In this document: positions 1 through 9,570 of the stretch, in pieces | Layout: each line of letters starts with the position of its first letter | How positions within the stretch are numbered: position 1 is the stretch's first letter | From: Schizochytrium sp. CCTCC M209059 | Taxonomy: Eukaryota; Sar; Bigyra; Thraustochytrida; Thraustochytriidae | Length of the DNA: 64,000 nt | NCBI GenBank assembly: GCA_000818945.1 | Contig: KN805379.1 | Location: 264,391-328,390, forward strand | Direction of reading: 5' to 3' | The notes under the pieces: model-generated | The model's database searches: none | Told to the model about the DNA's origin: nothing | The model's input: the letters and a program-made list of their open reading frames with translations, nothing else | Translations under genes and position numbers: made by a program

Positions 1-1182
1 TTGAGTAGGTGGCTCATCAGTCTCGCGGTGGAAGGGCTAACGCATAGTGCGCCGAGTGCCCGTGCGTGCTCAATGGCCATTCTTGGTGGCGTCCTCGAAC
101 GTATCGACGCCGTCGACAAGGTGGCCACCCCAGATCTCTTGTTTCGTGTCTCGGCCCTAGCGATTGATCCCTGGTGGGAGGTCCGGGTCCAATTGGCTCG
201 TGTTGCCATTGCAGCGCGCGACTTTTTGCTTTTGCACGAGGCCCTGCAAGAGCCGGAGCGTTTTGGCGAGCATGCCTGCAAGCTTGTTTGCTGCTTGCTT
301 GCGCCCGTTCTATCGCAGGATGAGTCGTTGGCGCCTCTCTTTGTTCGCTGTGCATTGGGTCTCAGTCCGGCTTCGCGTCGCGACGTCCTTGGCGTTCCTT
401 CCGAAGACCGAGCAGGTCTTGGGGTCTTCATCAACGCGCACAATGCCGCGACGCAGACGGCCAAAGAGCATCTTGCCGCTGCTCACGTGTGGGACACTGA
501 GTTGCTGCTCGATGTCTTCACACGTGGGGCGAGCTCGAGCGTGCGAAAAGCTGACTATGTGGTCTCGCAGAACATGAGCGAGGGAGAGGCAGACATTCTC
601 CTTGCGCTTTTGCTCTGCAGTCTTCGCAACGCGTCACAGAAAACAGAGCCGGAGCAAACGAATGAGCAGGCGGCTATACACGGTGCAGATGGTTCTGTGG
701 ATGAGGAGTATATCCGATCCTTGTGGCATGAAGTTTATGAGGCGCTGGCTGCATCGATTCTACGCGGTATTGCGGATGCGCGCGACGATGCGGCACGCAT
801 GGAACCATTGACGGACCTTGTACTTCTCTTTAGCAAGAGCTATGCTGGTCTCAATGTGTTTGCTCATCCTCTTTGGCCGGATGCTTTGCGCAAGGTGTAC
901 GCGAACGAACGAAGTGACAAGAGTGACGAAGATGGTAAAGCGGACGCGAGCAATGGCAAAAACACCTCGAGGCGTGGCCGAGGAGGCAAATCCAAGAGGA
1001 CGCTCGCGCCGGGGACTGCGGTATTGGACACCAAGTTGACGGAGGGTATCTTGCAGGATGCCGCAATTTCGCAGCAAGACGTTCGCGTCAGTCTCGCGGT
1101 GCTCGTCGAAGACGCATCTGATTTGTCTGGGGACATGTGTCCGTTCATTGAGGCTATTCTGGCCACCAAGTCGCACAAATAA
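1..1182 (+). CDS. HEAT-like repeat protein, 5'-truncated by window
   Basis: The reading frame is open from the first base and ends at a TAA at 1180-1182, so the N-terminus lies outside the window; the first codon here is TTG and is probably internal. The visible 393 residues are rich in amphipathic helices with Leu/Ala periodicity (for example DPWWEVRVQLARVAIAARD), which resembles HEAT/ARM solenoid repeats. Near the C-terminus there is a basic, low-complexity linker (about residues 300-335, with RRGRGGKSKR) followed by a short helical tail. AATAAA-like motifs follow directly after the stop (1183-1193). I do not recognise a specific family, so the molecular role is unknown. It converges on the aldehyde dehydrogenase gene. 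Confidence 0.7.
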   Translation: MSRWLISLAVEGLTHSAPSARACSMAILGGVLERIDAVDKVATPDLLFRVSALAIDPWWEVRVQLARVAIAARDFLLLHEALQEPERFGEHACKLVCCLLAPVLSQDESLAPLFVRCALGLSPASRRDVLGVPSEDRAGLGVFINAHNAATQTAKEHLAAAHVWDTELLLDVFTRGASSSVRKADYVVSQNMSEGEADILLALLLCSLRNASQKTEPEQTNEQAAIHGADGSVDEEYIRSLWHEVYEALAASILRGIADARDDAARMEPLTDLVLLFSKSYAGLNVFAHPLWPDALRKVYANERSDKSDEDGKADASNGKNTSRRGRGGKSKRTLAPGTAVLDTKLTEGILQDAAISQQDVRVSLAVLVEDASDLSGDMCPFIEAILATKSHK

Positions 1183-1536
1183 AGTAAAATAAAGAACGAG
1201 TATTACGACGAAGTCTTTTGCTCATTTGCAGAAGATATATATCTTCTTTTCTCTCTTCTCTAGCCTAAAGCCAAACAAAGTGTGCGAAACTCGAAAGGAA
1301 AGGCAAACGATGAGAAATAAGGCAATGCGGACTAGGTATACTACGTACCTTTTTCTCATTTTCAGAACCAACAGAGAAAGCAAGCACGACAAATAGTAAG
1401 CCAAGCATGTGGCAAAGTGCGTGATAAAAAAGGTGGAAAAGTGTGACAAAAGGGCGGAAAAGTTGCAGGCAGCAGTATACGGAAACGGTTTTTGTACGAA
1501 AAATGAAATGTATTCTTGTGGGCAGAGAGATATAAT
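1183..1536. other. convergent 3' spacer
   Basis: This is AT-richer sequence between two convergent stop codons. It presumably carries both 3' UTRs and polyadenylation signals (AAATAAAG just after the plus-strand stop). No gene or structured element is visible. Confidence 0.6.
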
Positions 1537-3017
1537 TTAAAGGGCAGCAGCGCGCTTGGTCTTGACAACGTGGAGCTGAAGGAAGGCCAAGAGACCCTCA
1601 GTGCCGCCCTCATGTCCAACACCACTGCACTTGGCGCCGCCAAAGGCGACGGTGCCGTCGATCTCGGCGTGGGTGTTGACCCAGACGGTACCGGCGTTGA
1701 TCTGGGCGGCAACCTCATCACCCTTGTCCAGGTCGCTGGTCCAGACGCTGGCACCAAGACCGTACTCGGTGTTGTTGGCACGCTCGATGGCCTCATCGAC
1801 AGTCTTGTAGGACATGACGGGCATGACGGGGCCAAACTGCTCCTCGTCGACGATGCGCATGCCCTCCTTGACGTTCTTGAGGATGACGGGCTTGATCATG
1901 TAACCCTTGGCTTCCTCGCGGGGGGGCGGGACCTCGCCGACGACCATCTCGGCGCCGTTGTCGAGGGCATCCATGAGGAGCTCGCGCACGCGGTCATACT
2001 GCATGGCGTTATTGAGGGGTCCAAAGACGACATTCTTGTCGAGGCCGTTGCCAAAGGGGGCGTTCTTGGCCTCTTTGGCGAAAGCCTCGACGGTGGCGTC
2101 AAAGATGGACTCCGGGACGAAAATGCGCTTGGCGGCAATGCAGACCTGGCCACTGTTGAAGAAGGCGGCCTGGAAGATGCCAGGGGCGACCTTGGCCGGG
2201 TCGGCGTCCGGGAGCACAATGGCAGGGTCGTTGCCGCCAAGCTCAAGGGTGACGCGCTTGAGGGACTCGGCCGCAGTCTGCATGATGCGCTTGCCGGTGG
2301 CGGTGGATCCGGTGAAGGAGATCTTGTCAATGCCCGGGTGCTTGACGAGCCACTCGCCGAGCTCCTTCTTCTCGCTGGTCACGACCGAGAGGACGCCAGG
2401 AGGGAGGACCTCGTTGTAGAGGCGGGCGAGCTCGAGGGTGCAGAGCGGGGTGTTCTCACTGGGCTTAAGAATAATGGTGCAGCCCGAGAGGAGGCCAAAG
2501 GAAATCTTGAAGGCCATGAGGGCGATGGGGAAGTTCCAGGCGGTGATGCAGCCGACAACGCCGAGGGGGCGGTAGAGCTTTTGCACCTTTTGCTCCTTGC
2601 TGTCCTCGAAGAGCTTGTTGGGGTGCTCGGCATCCATGGCGTTCTGGAACCAGCCCTGGGCGGCCATGATCTCATACTCGGCCTGGATGCGTCCCTTGCC
2701 CTGCTCGAGAACGAGGAGCTCGGTGAGGGCGTCCTTGTTCTTTTCGGTCACTTCGGACATCTTCTTGAGGTAGCCCTTGCGGTCCTCGAAGCTGAGTGCG
2801 GACCACGACTTGAAGGCGGTGCGCGCCGCGGACACGGCCTTGTCCAGGTCGGCCTTGGAGCACGTGGGCGCCTTGGCGACCACGGACCCGTCGAAGGGGT
2901 TGATGACGTCGAAGGGCGCCTCGCCTCCCTCCGCCGGCGCGCCGTCAATCACCATGGTGAAGCGCCCGCTGGCTGCCGTCGTCGCGCTCATCTTCCTGCT
3001 GCTTCCTGCTGCTCCTC

Positions 3018-3051
<34 letters not shown>

Positions 3052-3114
3052 CGCGGGTTTTCTCCAGAATGTCTGCGCGGTCGTTGCGAGTCTGCTCGCC
3101 GCCGCGCGCAGCAT
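1537..3114 (-). CDS. NAD(P)-dependent aldehyde dehydrogenase, mitochondrial-type
   Basis: This 525-aa protein has the complete ALDH fold signature: a cofactor-site motif FTGSTATGKRIM, the general-base motif LELGGNDPAIV (Glu about 291) and the nucleophile motif NSGQVCIAAKR (Cys about 325). The C-terminal oligomerisation part ends in AFGGAKCSGVGHEGG. ALDHs oxidise aldehydes to carboxylic acids with NAD(P)+. The start is placed at 3114 because the first residues (MLRAAASRLATTAQTFWRK) form a typical Arg/Ala/Ser-rich, acid-free mitochondrial presequence, followed by a poly-Ala stretch encoded by a CTG/GCN run; the frame stays open 42 codons further upstream. Substrate class is not assignable by eye. 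The long plus-strand open frame over this region (1516-3690) is its antisense shadow. Confidence 0.93.
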
Positions 3115-3253
3115 CGCTCCTCGCTGCAGGAAACACGCACTACCCGCCCCCGAGCCGTATCTGTATCCGTATCCGCGTCGTTCGAGTCGTGTCTCGTTCT
3201 GGCGGCGTCCGGGCCTCGGTCCTACGCCCCCTCGGTCCAAGATACGCCGCCGA

Positions 3254-3288
<35 letters not shown>

Positions 3289-3345
3289 TTGCTGCCGCTG
3301 CTGCTGATGATGATCCTCATGATGATGATCCTCATGATGATGCCG
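3254..3345. repeat. CTG trinucleotide run followed by ATGATGATCCTC repeats
   Basis: About fifteen CTG/TTG units run to 3308, followed by a short tandem repeat of a 12-base ATGATGATCCTC-type unit. It lies roughly 140 bp upstream of the ALDH start and probably outside the coding region. Confidence 0.8.
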
Positions 3346-4265
3346 GCGGGAAAGAGAGCGCGAGCGCGAAGGAGACGAGAGGGAGATAGATCGTCGGGCC
3401 CGTCGAGATCGAAGTCAGGCTCGTCGCAGTCGATCCGCCGGAAACAGCGTGAGGGGCGGGAGAGTATACCGGGGCTAGGTGCCGCGGCGGCCGTGCGGGG
3501 AGAGCGCGACGCACGGCGAGACGCTTCCCGCACCGCGTCTGCGAGCGCCCCCGCCCGCCCGCGCGCGCGCGCCGGCACGGGCAGCAGCGGCAGCGGCGGC
3601 GGCGGCGGCGGCACGGGCGCTGGAGATTGGATGGAGTGCCGGCGATGGTTGCGATGCGATGTGATGCGAAGCGCTGCGCTGCGATGGTGACGACGGACGG
3701 ATGGAGCTCGCGAGCCTGAGCAGAGCAAGGGAGCAAGCGAGGCAGAGAAAGAAAGGGGACGAGGCGAGGCCAGTCCGCTCGGCCCGCGTCGTCCGCGGCC
3801 GCCGCGCTGCGCTGAGCAGCCGCGCGTCGCAGAGCAGCTGCTTTGCTTCGAAGAGAATTCAAACCAAGTTTCAAATCCTACGCCGCGTTTCAAACCGCGG
3901 CGCTGCCATCACCCGCGCTCTCCTTGCGCATCCATCCATCCCAGCCCCGCATCCAGACCCCGATCAGCCGATGCCAAACGACGCCGCGGCTCCGAGCCCC
4001 GCGCCGGCGCCGGCGGCCGGGCGGGCCTCCGACGACGCCGCGCGGGGCGCAGGGGGTCTCGGGACCCGGCCGGTGGCGGACCAGTCGGCCGCTCTTGCTT
4101 GCTCTTGCGAGCCCTCGCTATTCGAGTTGTTTCATTTTTTATAAAAGGGAAGGAGCTCGCAATTACGTTGCGTGCCGGAATTACCTCGCGTCCCACCGCA
4201 CGGGACGCGACTCAATGGGACGCGCCGGCAGCCAGGAGCAGCAGAGCTTGCTCGCCCTGACTTGT

Positions 4266-4325
4266 GCATCGCATCGCATTGCATTGCATTGCATTGCATT
4301 GCATTGCATTGCATAGCATAACATT
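4266..4325. repeat. (GCATT)n pentanucleotide microsatellite
   Basis: About ten tandem GCATT/GCATC units are directly visible. It is intergenic. Confidence 0.95.
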
Positions 4326-5295
4326 GCATCGGCAGCGCGGCGGGCTGCAGACTTGGATGATGGCGGCGCGGCCGGCGTCCTTGTCTTGGACCCGATGAGC
4401 GAGCTAGCTGGCTACATGGGCTGGGAGGCAAAGATCGAGGTGGAGACTGGCGACAGATTGGCTTCTCTTGATCGGTCGAAGGCATGGCATAAGGGCGACG
4501 ACGCCGCGCGGGACAGTCGCGTGCGGCTGCGGGTTGTACACATTGACCCGGAATGGGCGACATGACTCCGAGGGGCGGCCTGGCCTCATCAACGCAAGTC
4601 GACGCGCCGTAAACGCACAAATCGTTTTTGGCTCGCCCATCAGCGTTGTTGTCTTCAAGTTGGCTGCAGCACTGCATCTGCTTGTCATTGCGATGTTCTT
4701 GTCACTTGCGCATCATCGACGTCTCTTTTTTTGTTCGCGCGCGAGCGAAAAGATCTTACTGTAGGTTCCATCTTATAGTTGCTGATGCATAGCTGATGCA
4801 GAGTGTAAGAAGCAGCACGAGGGGAGACGTCTTTTTTCACATCTTATTTATTGCTCGACCGTAATCGCATCTAGAGCTTGTCTTGACCAAAGATGTAGAT
4901 GCGGTACTTTGACTTGCGTGTCCACACCAAAGATGCTTACCCGATGCAAAAGACGGCGCATTCCTTCTTTCTAATGGCCGGTTCCTCGACGAAATTTAGC
5001 GTCGCGACGCATGGCGTTGGCCTGCCCTTCGTTCTTTCGTTACTGAGCGTAAGTGGTCTTGTCTGGAGAATTGCTCCTTTCTTTTTTTTTTGATTTACGA
5101 CTTGAGACACGATGCGGCCGGTGGGTGAGCATATTTGCATGCTATCTATTTCGATTCCAAACTTGCAAGATTGACTCTCTCGTGCATACAAGTCATCACT
5201 CCTCGGCTCCCAGGTGTCTTTTGTTCTTTCCCTCGCTTTGCCACGCCTCGCCAAAGTACCATCGCCGCGGACGCCTTGCTAAATATTTGGTCTTT

Positions 5296-5570
5296 GTCTG
5301 AAGTGCGTTTCTGCACGATCTTTATGTCTCGTCTTTGGCACGGTCGCGTCGCCTATCCGCCTTTAGGACCTTTCATGAACCAGCCGAACAGAGTCGGAGG
5401 CACGAGCCAACATGGACCGTTCAGCTGCGTATGCAACCAACGAGGACCGTTCACCTGCGCATGTCACCTATCCGCTATTAGGGTTTTTCATTTTCCCGGG
5501 ACCAGCCGAGCCGAGCCGGGGGCACGAGCCAGCATGGACCGTTCAACTGCGCATGCAAACCTTTAAAGCG
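5296..5570. repeat. dispersed repeat, copy 1, with internal tandem duplication
   Basis: The block 5297-5328 matches 11824-11855 at 31 of 32 positions, and the following segment (CACGGTCGCGT..CCTATC..) also recurs near 11979-12060. Within this copy a roughly 90-bp unit is duplicated: 5351-5437 and 5466-5562 share CCTATCCGC, GGCACGAGCCA and CATGGACCGTTCA. This looks like a decayed mobile element end or another dispersed repeat family. No open frame of its own is evident. Confidence 0.7.
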
Positions 5571-5580
5571 GGTCAATGAA

Positions 5581-6290
5581 ATGGCTTGCTGGTGCAACAA
5601 GAGTGACAAATCGTGCAGGCGCGATCAATGCCCAAGTCGACCTTGTAGTAAGTGTAACGGATCGCATACGTATCGAAAAAGATGCACGTGTGCCTTTTGC
5701 GGTCGGCGTCATTCAAGTGGACAAAGCTGTGCGTGCTGGTGTGGGGTAAACCAGCGGAAATGTACTCGAAAGGACCGCTGTTCACCACGGCCGTGTGCAA
5801 GCTGCGGGGGCAGGCATTCGAGCAGAAAGCGTTCGAATCCTCATCGCTGATGAATTCCCCAAGGAGCGCCGCAACTGGATCCAGCCGCCATCCGATGAAC
5901 TCGTTGCAGATTGCGTTAACAAGTTCCTTTCATACACCCCTGATCCAAACAATCACCATTGCCATGCATGTGGTGTCTGCGGCGCTTTTACAAGGCTTGA
6001 AGAAACGTTGAAAAAAATCTTCGTGTTAATGTTGGCACATTCATTGATTGGAAAAGAGTAGCGCTTCTCCAAGCTTTCGAGAATACGTAAAGCGGCAGGT
6101 TTGGCGCCTTTGTCTCGAATGCCTTACAGTGCCAGAATCAAGACCGCCACCGTCAGCGGGAACGGCGTATACAACCCGCGCAGCTTCGCGTGCAGCTGGT
6201 ACAATCCCACCTGCAAGCACGAGCTCACTTCGATCAGGAACTCTATGATCAGCAACTTTTTGGGTAACATGATGATTTTAACGTGAAGAG
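5581..6290 (+). pseudogene. Cys-rich coding remnant, frame-disrupted, possibly transposon-derived
   Basis: From 5581 an 89-codon frame encodes two similar Cys-rich units: CWCNKSDKSCRRDQCPSRPC then SKCNGSHTYRKRC, and CWCGVNQRKCTRKDRCSPRPC then ASCGGRHSSRKR, joined by CTCAFCGRRHSSGQSC. It stops at 5850, but a +1 frame overlapping from 5795 continues with protein-like sequence (LIADEFPKERRNWIQPPSDE and HHCHACGVCGAFTRLEE) to 6061. A third frame (6101-6286) follows. The overall pattern, zinc-knuckle-like repeats then another Cys-rich block broken by frameshifts, suggests a decayed element-encoded protein; Helitron-type N-terminal Cys-rich regions are one possibility that I cannot confirm. A short genuine Cys-rich gene at 5581-5850 is the alternative. 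Confidence 0.35.
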
Positions 6291-6567
6291 CTTGCTTTCG
6301 ACTCCGACTCCAGCGATAACGACAAACCAGGACGAAAATGACAAACTCGACTGCCGGTCAGCGTGCATGCGAACATATGTGCGTATGTGAGTCATGGAGT
6401 TGCGTCAAGATTGTGCTTCTTCTACTTAAAACGATTATTCTTTGGGGGCCTCGGAATTGCTCTTGCAAATGAAAAGTGAGAGGCTATCTCCACCAGCCAC
6501 ACATTTAAAACAGGGGCTCAACAATGGCTATGTTTCGAACAGCCAAAATGCGTGTAGCTTCAGAGGA

Positions 6568-6598
<31 letters not shown>

Positions 6599-6741
6599 GC
6601 CCCACAAGCAACACTTGAGGAACCCTCTCCATCGTAAAGTGACTTGTCGATCCTAGTAGGGGTGGCGTAGAACCGGACTAGCAAATGATGCTATCGCTAC
6701 CAGTGAAGACCACCTTAATTGTCAAATTTAATTGTCTGGTT
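6291..6741. other. spacer with poly-C tract
   Basis: No gene is seen. An uninterrupted run of 29 C residues lies at 6570-6598, followed by G and four more C. The remaining sequence is AT-richer than the neighbouring genes. Confidence 0.6.
6570..6603. repeat. homopolymeric C tract
   Basis: 29 consecutive C, then G, then CCCC. Run length may be inexact because of sequencing limits. Confidence 0.95.
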
Positions 6742-9048
6742 TTACATTTTTCTTTGCTCCAAAGGCACGCTACTTTTTGCAGAGAGGACCGTCTTTTCGT
6801 GCTCGCTTGCATTCTCTCTCTCTCGTAATTCGCATGTTGTTGAGCGTGTTCGCCTCGCTTGCATTCTCTCTCTTGTGATTCGCATGTTGTTGAGCGTGGT
6901 CGCCACATCGGGATGCCGGTCGCCAAGACTTTCCTTGCGGATGGACAGCGCTTCCTCGTAGTACGCCAAGGCCTCCTTGTAGCGGTCTTGTGCTTTATAC
7001 ACGCTGGCGATGTTGTGGAGCGTGGTCGCCACATCGGAATGCCGGTCGCCGAGACTTTCCTTCCTAATTAACACCGCTTCCTCGTAGTACGCCAAGGCCT
7101 CCTTGTAGCGGTCTTGTGCTTTATACACGCTGGCGATGTTGTGGAGCGTGGTCACCACTGAGGGATGCCGGTCGCCGAGACTCTCCTTGCTGATGGACAA
7201 GGCTTCCTCAAAGTACGCCAAGGCCTCCTTGTAGCGGCCTTGTGAGTCATACACATCGGCGATGTTGTGGAGCGTGGTCGCCACATCGGGATGCCGGTCG
7301 CCAAAAATTTCCTTGTAAATCGACAACGCTTTCTCGTAGTACGCCAATGCCTCCTTGTAGCGGCCTTTTGAGTCATACACACCGGCGATGTTGAGGAGCG
7401 TAGTCGCCACATTGGGATGCCGGTCGCCAAGACTTTCCTTGCAAATCGACAGCGTGTCCTTGTAGTACGCCAAGGCCTCCTCGTAGCGGCCTTGTGAGTT
7501 ATACACGAAGGCGATATTGTTGAGCATGGTCGCCAAATCGGGATGCCGGTCGCCAAGACTTTCCTTGCGAATCGACAGCGCGTCCTCGTAGTACGCCGAG
7601 GCCTCCTTGTAGCGGCCTTGTGCGTAATACACATCGGCGATGTTGTGGAGCGTGGTCGCCACTGAGGGATGCCGGTCGCCGAGACTCTCCATGCGAATCG
7701 ACAGCGCTTCCTCGTAGTACGCCAAGGCCTCCTTGTAGCGGCCTTGTGAGTCATACACAAAGGCGATGTTGTTGAGCATGGTCGCCACATCGGGATGCCG
7801 GTCACCGAGAGTTTCCTTCTTAATCGACAACGCTTCCTCGCAGTACGCCAAGGCCTCCTCGTAGCGGCCTTGTGAGTAATATACACCGGTGATGTTGTTG
7901 AGCGTGGTCGCCACATCGGGATGCCGGTCGCCGAGACTCTCCATGCGAATCGACAACGCTTCCTCGTAGTACGCCAAGGCCTCCTTGTAGCGGCCTTGTG
8001 CTTTATACACGCTGGCGATGTTGTGGAGCGTGGTCGCCACATTGGGATGCCGGTCGCCAAGACTCTCCTTGCTGATGGACAAGGCTTCCTCGTAGAACGC
8101 CAATGCCTCCTTGTAGCGGCCTTGTGAGTCATACACACCGGCGATGTTGAGGAGCGTGATCGCCACATCGGGATGCCGGTCGCCAAGACTCTCCTTGCTG
8201 ATGAATAAATCTTCCTCGTAGTACGCCAAGGCCTCCTCGTAGCGGCCTTGTGAGTGATACACCAAGGCGATGTTGTTGAGCGTGGTCGCCACCTCGGAAT
8301 GCCGGTCGCCGAGACTTTCCTTGCCAATCGACAGCGCTTCCTCGTAGTACGTCAGGGCCTCATTCAATAAATTCTGGCTATGAAAAAGAGCCCCCGCACT
8401 CTGAAGAATATCCGCTAGACCCTCTTCATTCTCTCGTTGTCGTGCTTTGTCGACTGCTTGTCGCGCCATTTGTAGATGCCACTCCCGCACACGGCCGTTC
8501 ACCACCATGTTCAGCGTTGTAAAGTTCCCGTCGACTTTCCCGACAGCATCATCGATCATTTTTTTGTCTTCAGCTTTGTGGCACTTGGCGTTGCGCATAT
8601 CATTGTTGTCTGCCATGATCTTGGCAATCTCGTAAGGATCCTCAAGAAGCTGCTCCTCGAATCCCTCCTCTTCACCGGGTGTAACAGCAATCTGCAGAGG
8701 CCTCTTGGTCTTTACGGCTCCCAGCACCTCCCACACGCACCATGCGCGCTGCAGAGGAGCTGGGGTGTCCCAGCGGTCAAAAAACACCACCAGCTCCTCA
8801 AACTTGGCAATGGCGCGATGAAGTCCAATCGTCATGAACTCCTCATAGGCCTTTTTCGTTTCATCAGACGTACCTCCGTCGCGACGTGTGAGTTCTGGCT
8901 GGTTGGCGCTGAAGATGTCGAGCCACACAAAGGCGGTCTCCGCTTTATCGCCGAAGTGGGCTTCCAGCGCAGCAACGAGATCTCTGAATCGAGTACACCG
9001 CGCCTGGCTCACAAATGTGCCCTGGTACTCGCCCACCCACATCAGCAT
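6742..9048 (-). CDS. TIR-like domain plus twelve TPR repeats (kinesin-light-chain/nephrocystin-like)
   Basis: The 768-residue frame begins with a TIR-like segment (about 1-150) containing FVWLDIFSANQ, FEELVVFFDRWDTP and LQRAWCVWEVLGA. That arrangement is known from stramenopile, fungal and bacterial signalling proteins. A linker follows, then twelve consecutive 42-residue TPR units (about 225-725), each with ESLGDRHPDVATTLxNIA and YxxxGRYxEALAYYEEAL, the kinesin-light-chain type. TPR arrays bind protein partners; the TIR-like part may have a signalling role, but catalytic residues cannot be assigned. The last unit breaks off and an Arg/Glu-rich tail encoded by duplicated repeat DNA follows. 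The first in-frame ATG is at 9048, but the TIR-like domain appears to lack its first strand and upstream coding sequence is broken (see 9049-9570), so the true N-terminus is uncertain. Confidence 0.8.
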   Translation of the reverse strand: MLMWVGEYQGTFVSQARCTRFRDLVAALEAHFGDKAETAFVWLDIFSANQPELTRRDGGTSDETKKAYEEFMTIGLHRAIAKFEELVVFFDRWDTPAPLQRAWCVWEVLGAVKTKRPLQIAVTPGEEEGFEEQLLEDPYEIAKIMADNNDMRNAKCHKAEDKKMIDDAVGKVDGNFTTLNMVVNGRVREWHLQMARQAVDKARQRENEEGLADILQSAGALFHSQNLLNEALTYYEEALSIGKESLGDRHSEVATTLNNIALVYHSQGRYEEALAYYEEDLFISKESLGDRHPDVAITLLNIAGVYDSQGRYKEALAFYEEALSISKESLGDRHPNVATTLHNIASVYKAQGRYKEALAYYEEALSIRMESLGDRHPDVATTLNNITGVYYSQGRYEEALAYCEEALSIKKETLGDRHPDVATMLNNIAFVYDSQGRYKEALAYYEEALSIRMESLGDRHPSVATTLHNIADVYYAQGRYKEASAYYEDALSIRKESLGDRHPDLATMLNNIAFVYNSQGRYEEALAYYKDTLSICKESLGDRHPNVATTLLNIAGVYDSKGRYKEALAYYEKALSIYKEIFGDRHPDVATTLHNIADVYDSQGRYKEALAYFEEALSISKESLGDRHPSVVTTLHNIASVYKAQDRYKEALAYYEEAVLIRKESLGDRHSDVATTLHNIASVYKAQDRYKEALAYYEEALSIRKESLGDRHPDVATTLNNMRITRERMQARRTRSTTCELRERENASEHEKTVLSAKSSVPLEQRKM
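6870..8350. repeat. tandem 126-bp coding repeats (TPR array)
   Basis: Twelve consecutive 126-bp units with very high nucleotide similarity, including GCCAAGGCCTCCTTGTAGCG and GGGATGCCGGTCGCC, lie within the TPR gene. Similarity at silent positions indicates recent amplification or gene conversion rather than only protein-level constraint. Confidence 0.9.
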
Positions 9049-9570
9049 CGTCGAGGTGGTGGAGGTAGATTTGCTTGTCGTCCGTGATCAGTTCAGGAAC
9101 TACGTACTGCGCAATATCCTCGGTGGCCCAGTCACAGCGGCGTCTTTGCCGGGCCTCAACGTGACTTGCTCATCGGCGTAGTGGACGCGGCCTTCGCGAG
9201 AGCCATCGTCATTTTCTCTAATGACCTTGATCGTTGTTCCTACGGTGATCTTTTCGGAGAGGTCTCGCGTAGCTTCGAAGAGCTCGACGTCCGGGACCAT
9301 TTCTCCACTAAGCACGCCTTTGAGGATGGCTTTGACGGCGCGAAAGGAGATGCTACGAGGGTCGATGATGGCGCGGGCCTCGGCTGAGAACACTTCGTCC
9401 CCTGGGCTGCTCTGGTCGCTCGCAAAGAGCTTGAGCTCGGCTTCTTGGACGACTTCAGGGCTTGGCGCAACACCGTCCTGAAAGCGAACCTCCTCGAGCT
9501 GTTGCTGGCTGAGGCGCTGGCTCTGATCCTGGCTGAGGCGCAGCGCGCGCTGGGCGTCGCGCGAGCTCAT
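9049..9570 (-). CDS. probable N-terminal part of the TIR-like/TPR gene, separated by in-frame stops
   Basis: An ATG at 9568-9570 opens a 156-codon frame ending at TAG 9100-9102. It encodes a Gln/Ser-rich start, a helical region, and then a beta-rich segment (KITVGTTIKVIRENDDGSREG and VHYADEQVTLRPG) that reads like a small SH3/Tudor-type barrel. It is in the same frame as the TPR gene, separated by two stops (9100-9102 and 9088-9090). Across this junction a third frame is open and protein-like (EDIAQYVVPELITDDKQIYL, then HHLDDADV), so two compensating frameshifts, sequence errors or a very short intron could join the parts. Alternatively this is an independent short gene. Confidence 0.45.

Larger units (their letters stand above)
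3115..5292. other. repeat-rich upstream spacer of the ALDH gene
   Basis: No convincing gene is seen. Open frames here encode low-complexity Ala/Arg/Pro or Cys runs on both strands and match nothing. The stretch holds a CTG run, a GATGATCCTCAT-type repeat, very GC-rich sequence at 3460-3620 and a GCATT array. The region nearest 3114 presumably contains the ALDH 5' UTR and promoter. Confidence 0.5.

Noticed and set aside
1516..3690. 724-codon open frame on the plus strand
   Set aside because: It is antisense to the ALDH gene; its translation is Gly/Leu/Asp-rich and typical of a GC-biased shadow frame, and no motif is present.
3222..3893. Open frames over GC-rich and CTG-repeat DNA upstream of ALDH
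   Set aside because: Translations are Ala/Arg/Ser/Pro low-complexity only and differ by frame; no motif supports a gene.
5815..5880. TTCGAATCC-containing stretch resembling a tRNA T-arm
   Set aside because: No complementary acceptor stem or anticodon arm can be drawn around it.
7152..8327. 391-codon minus-strand frame with repeated TRRPWRTTRKRC units
   Set aside because: Alternative frame of the 126-bp TPR repeats; periodicity derives from the DNA repeat.
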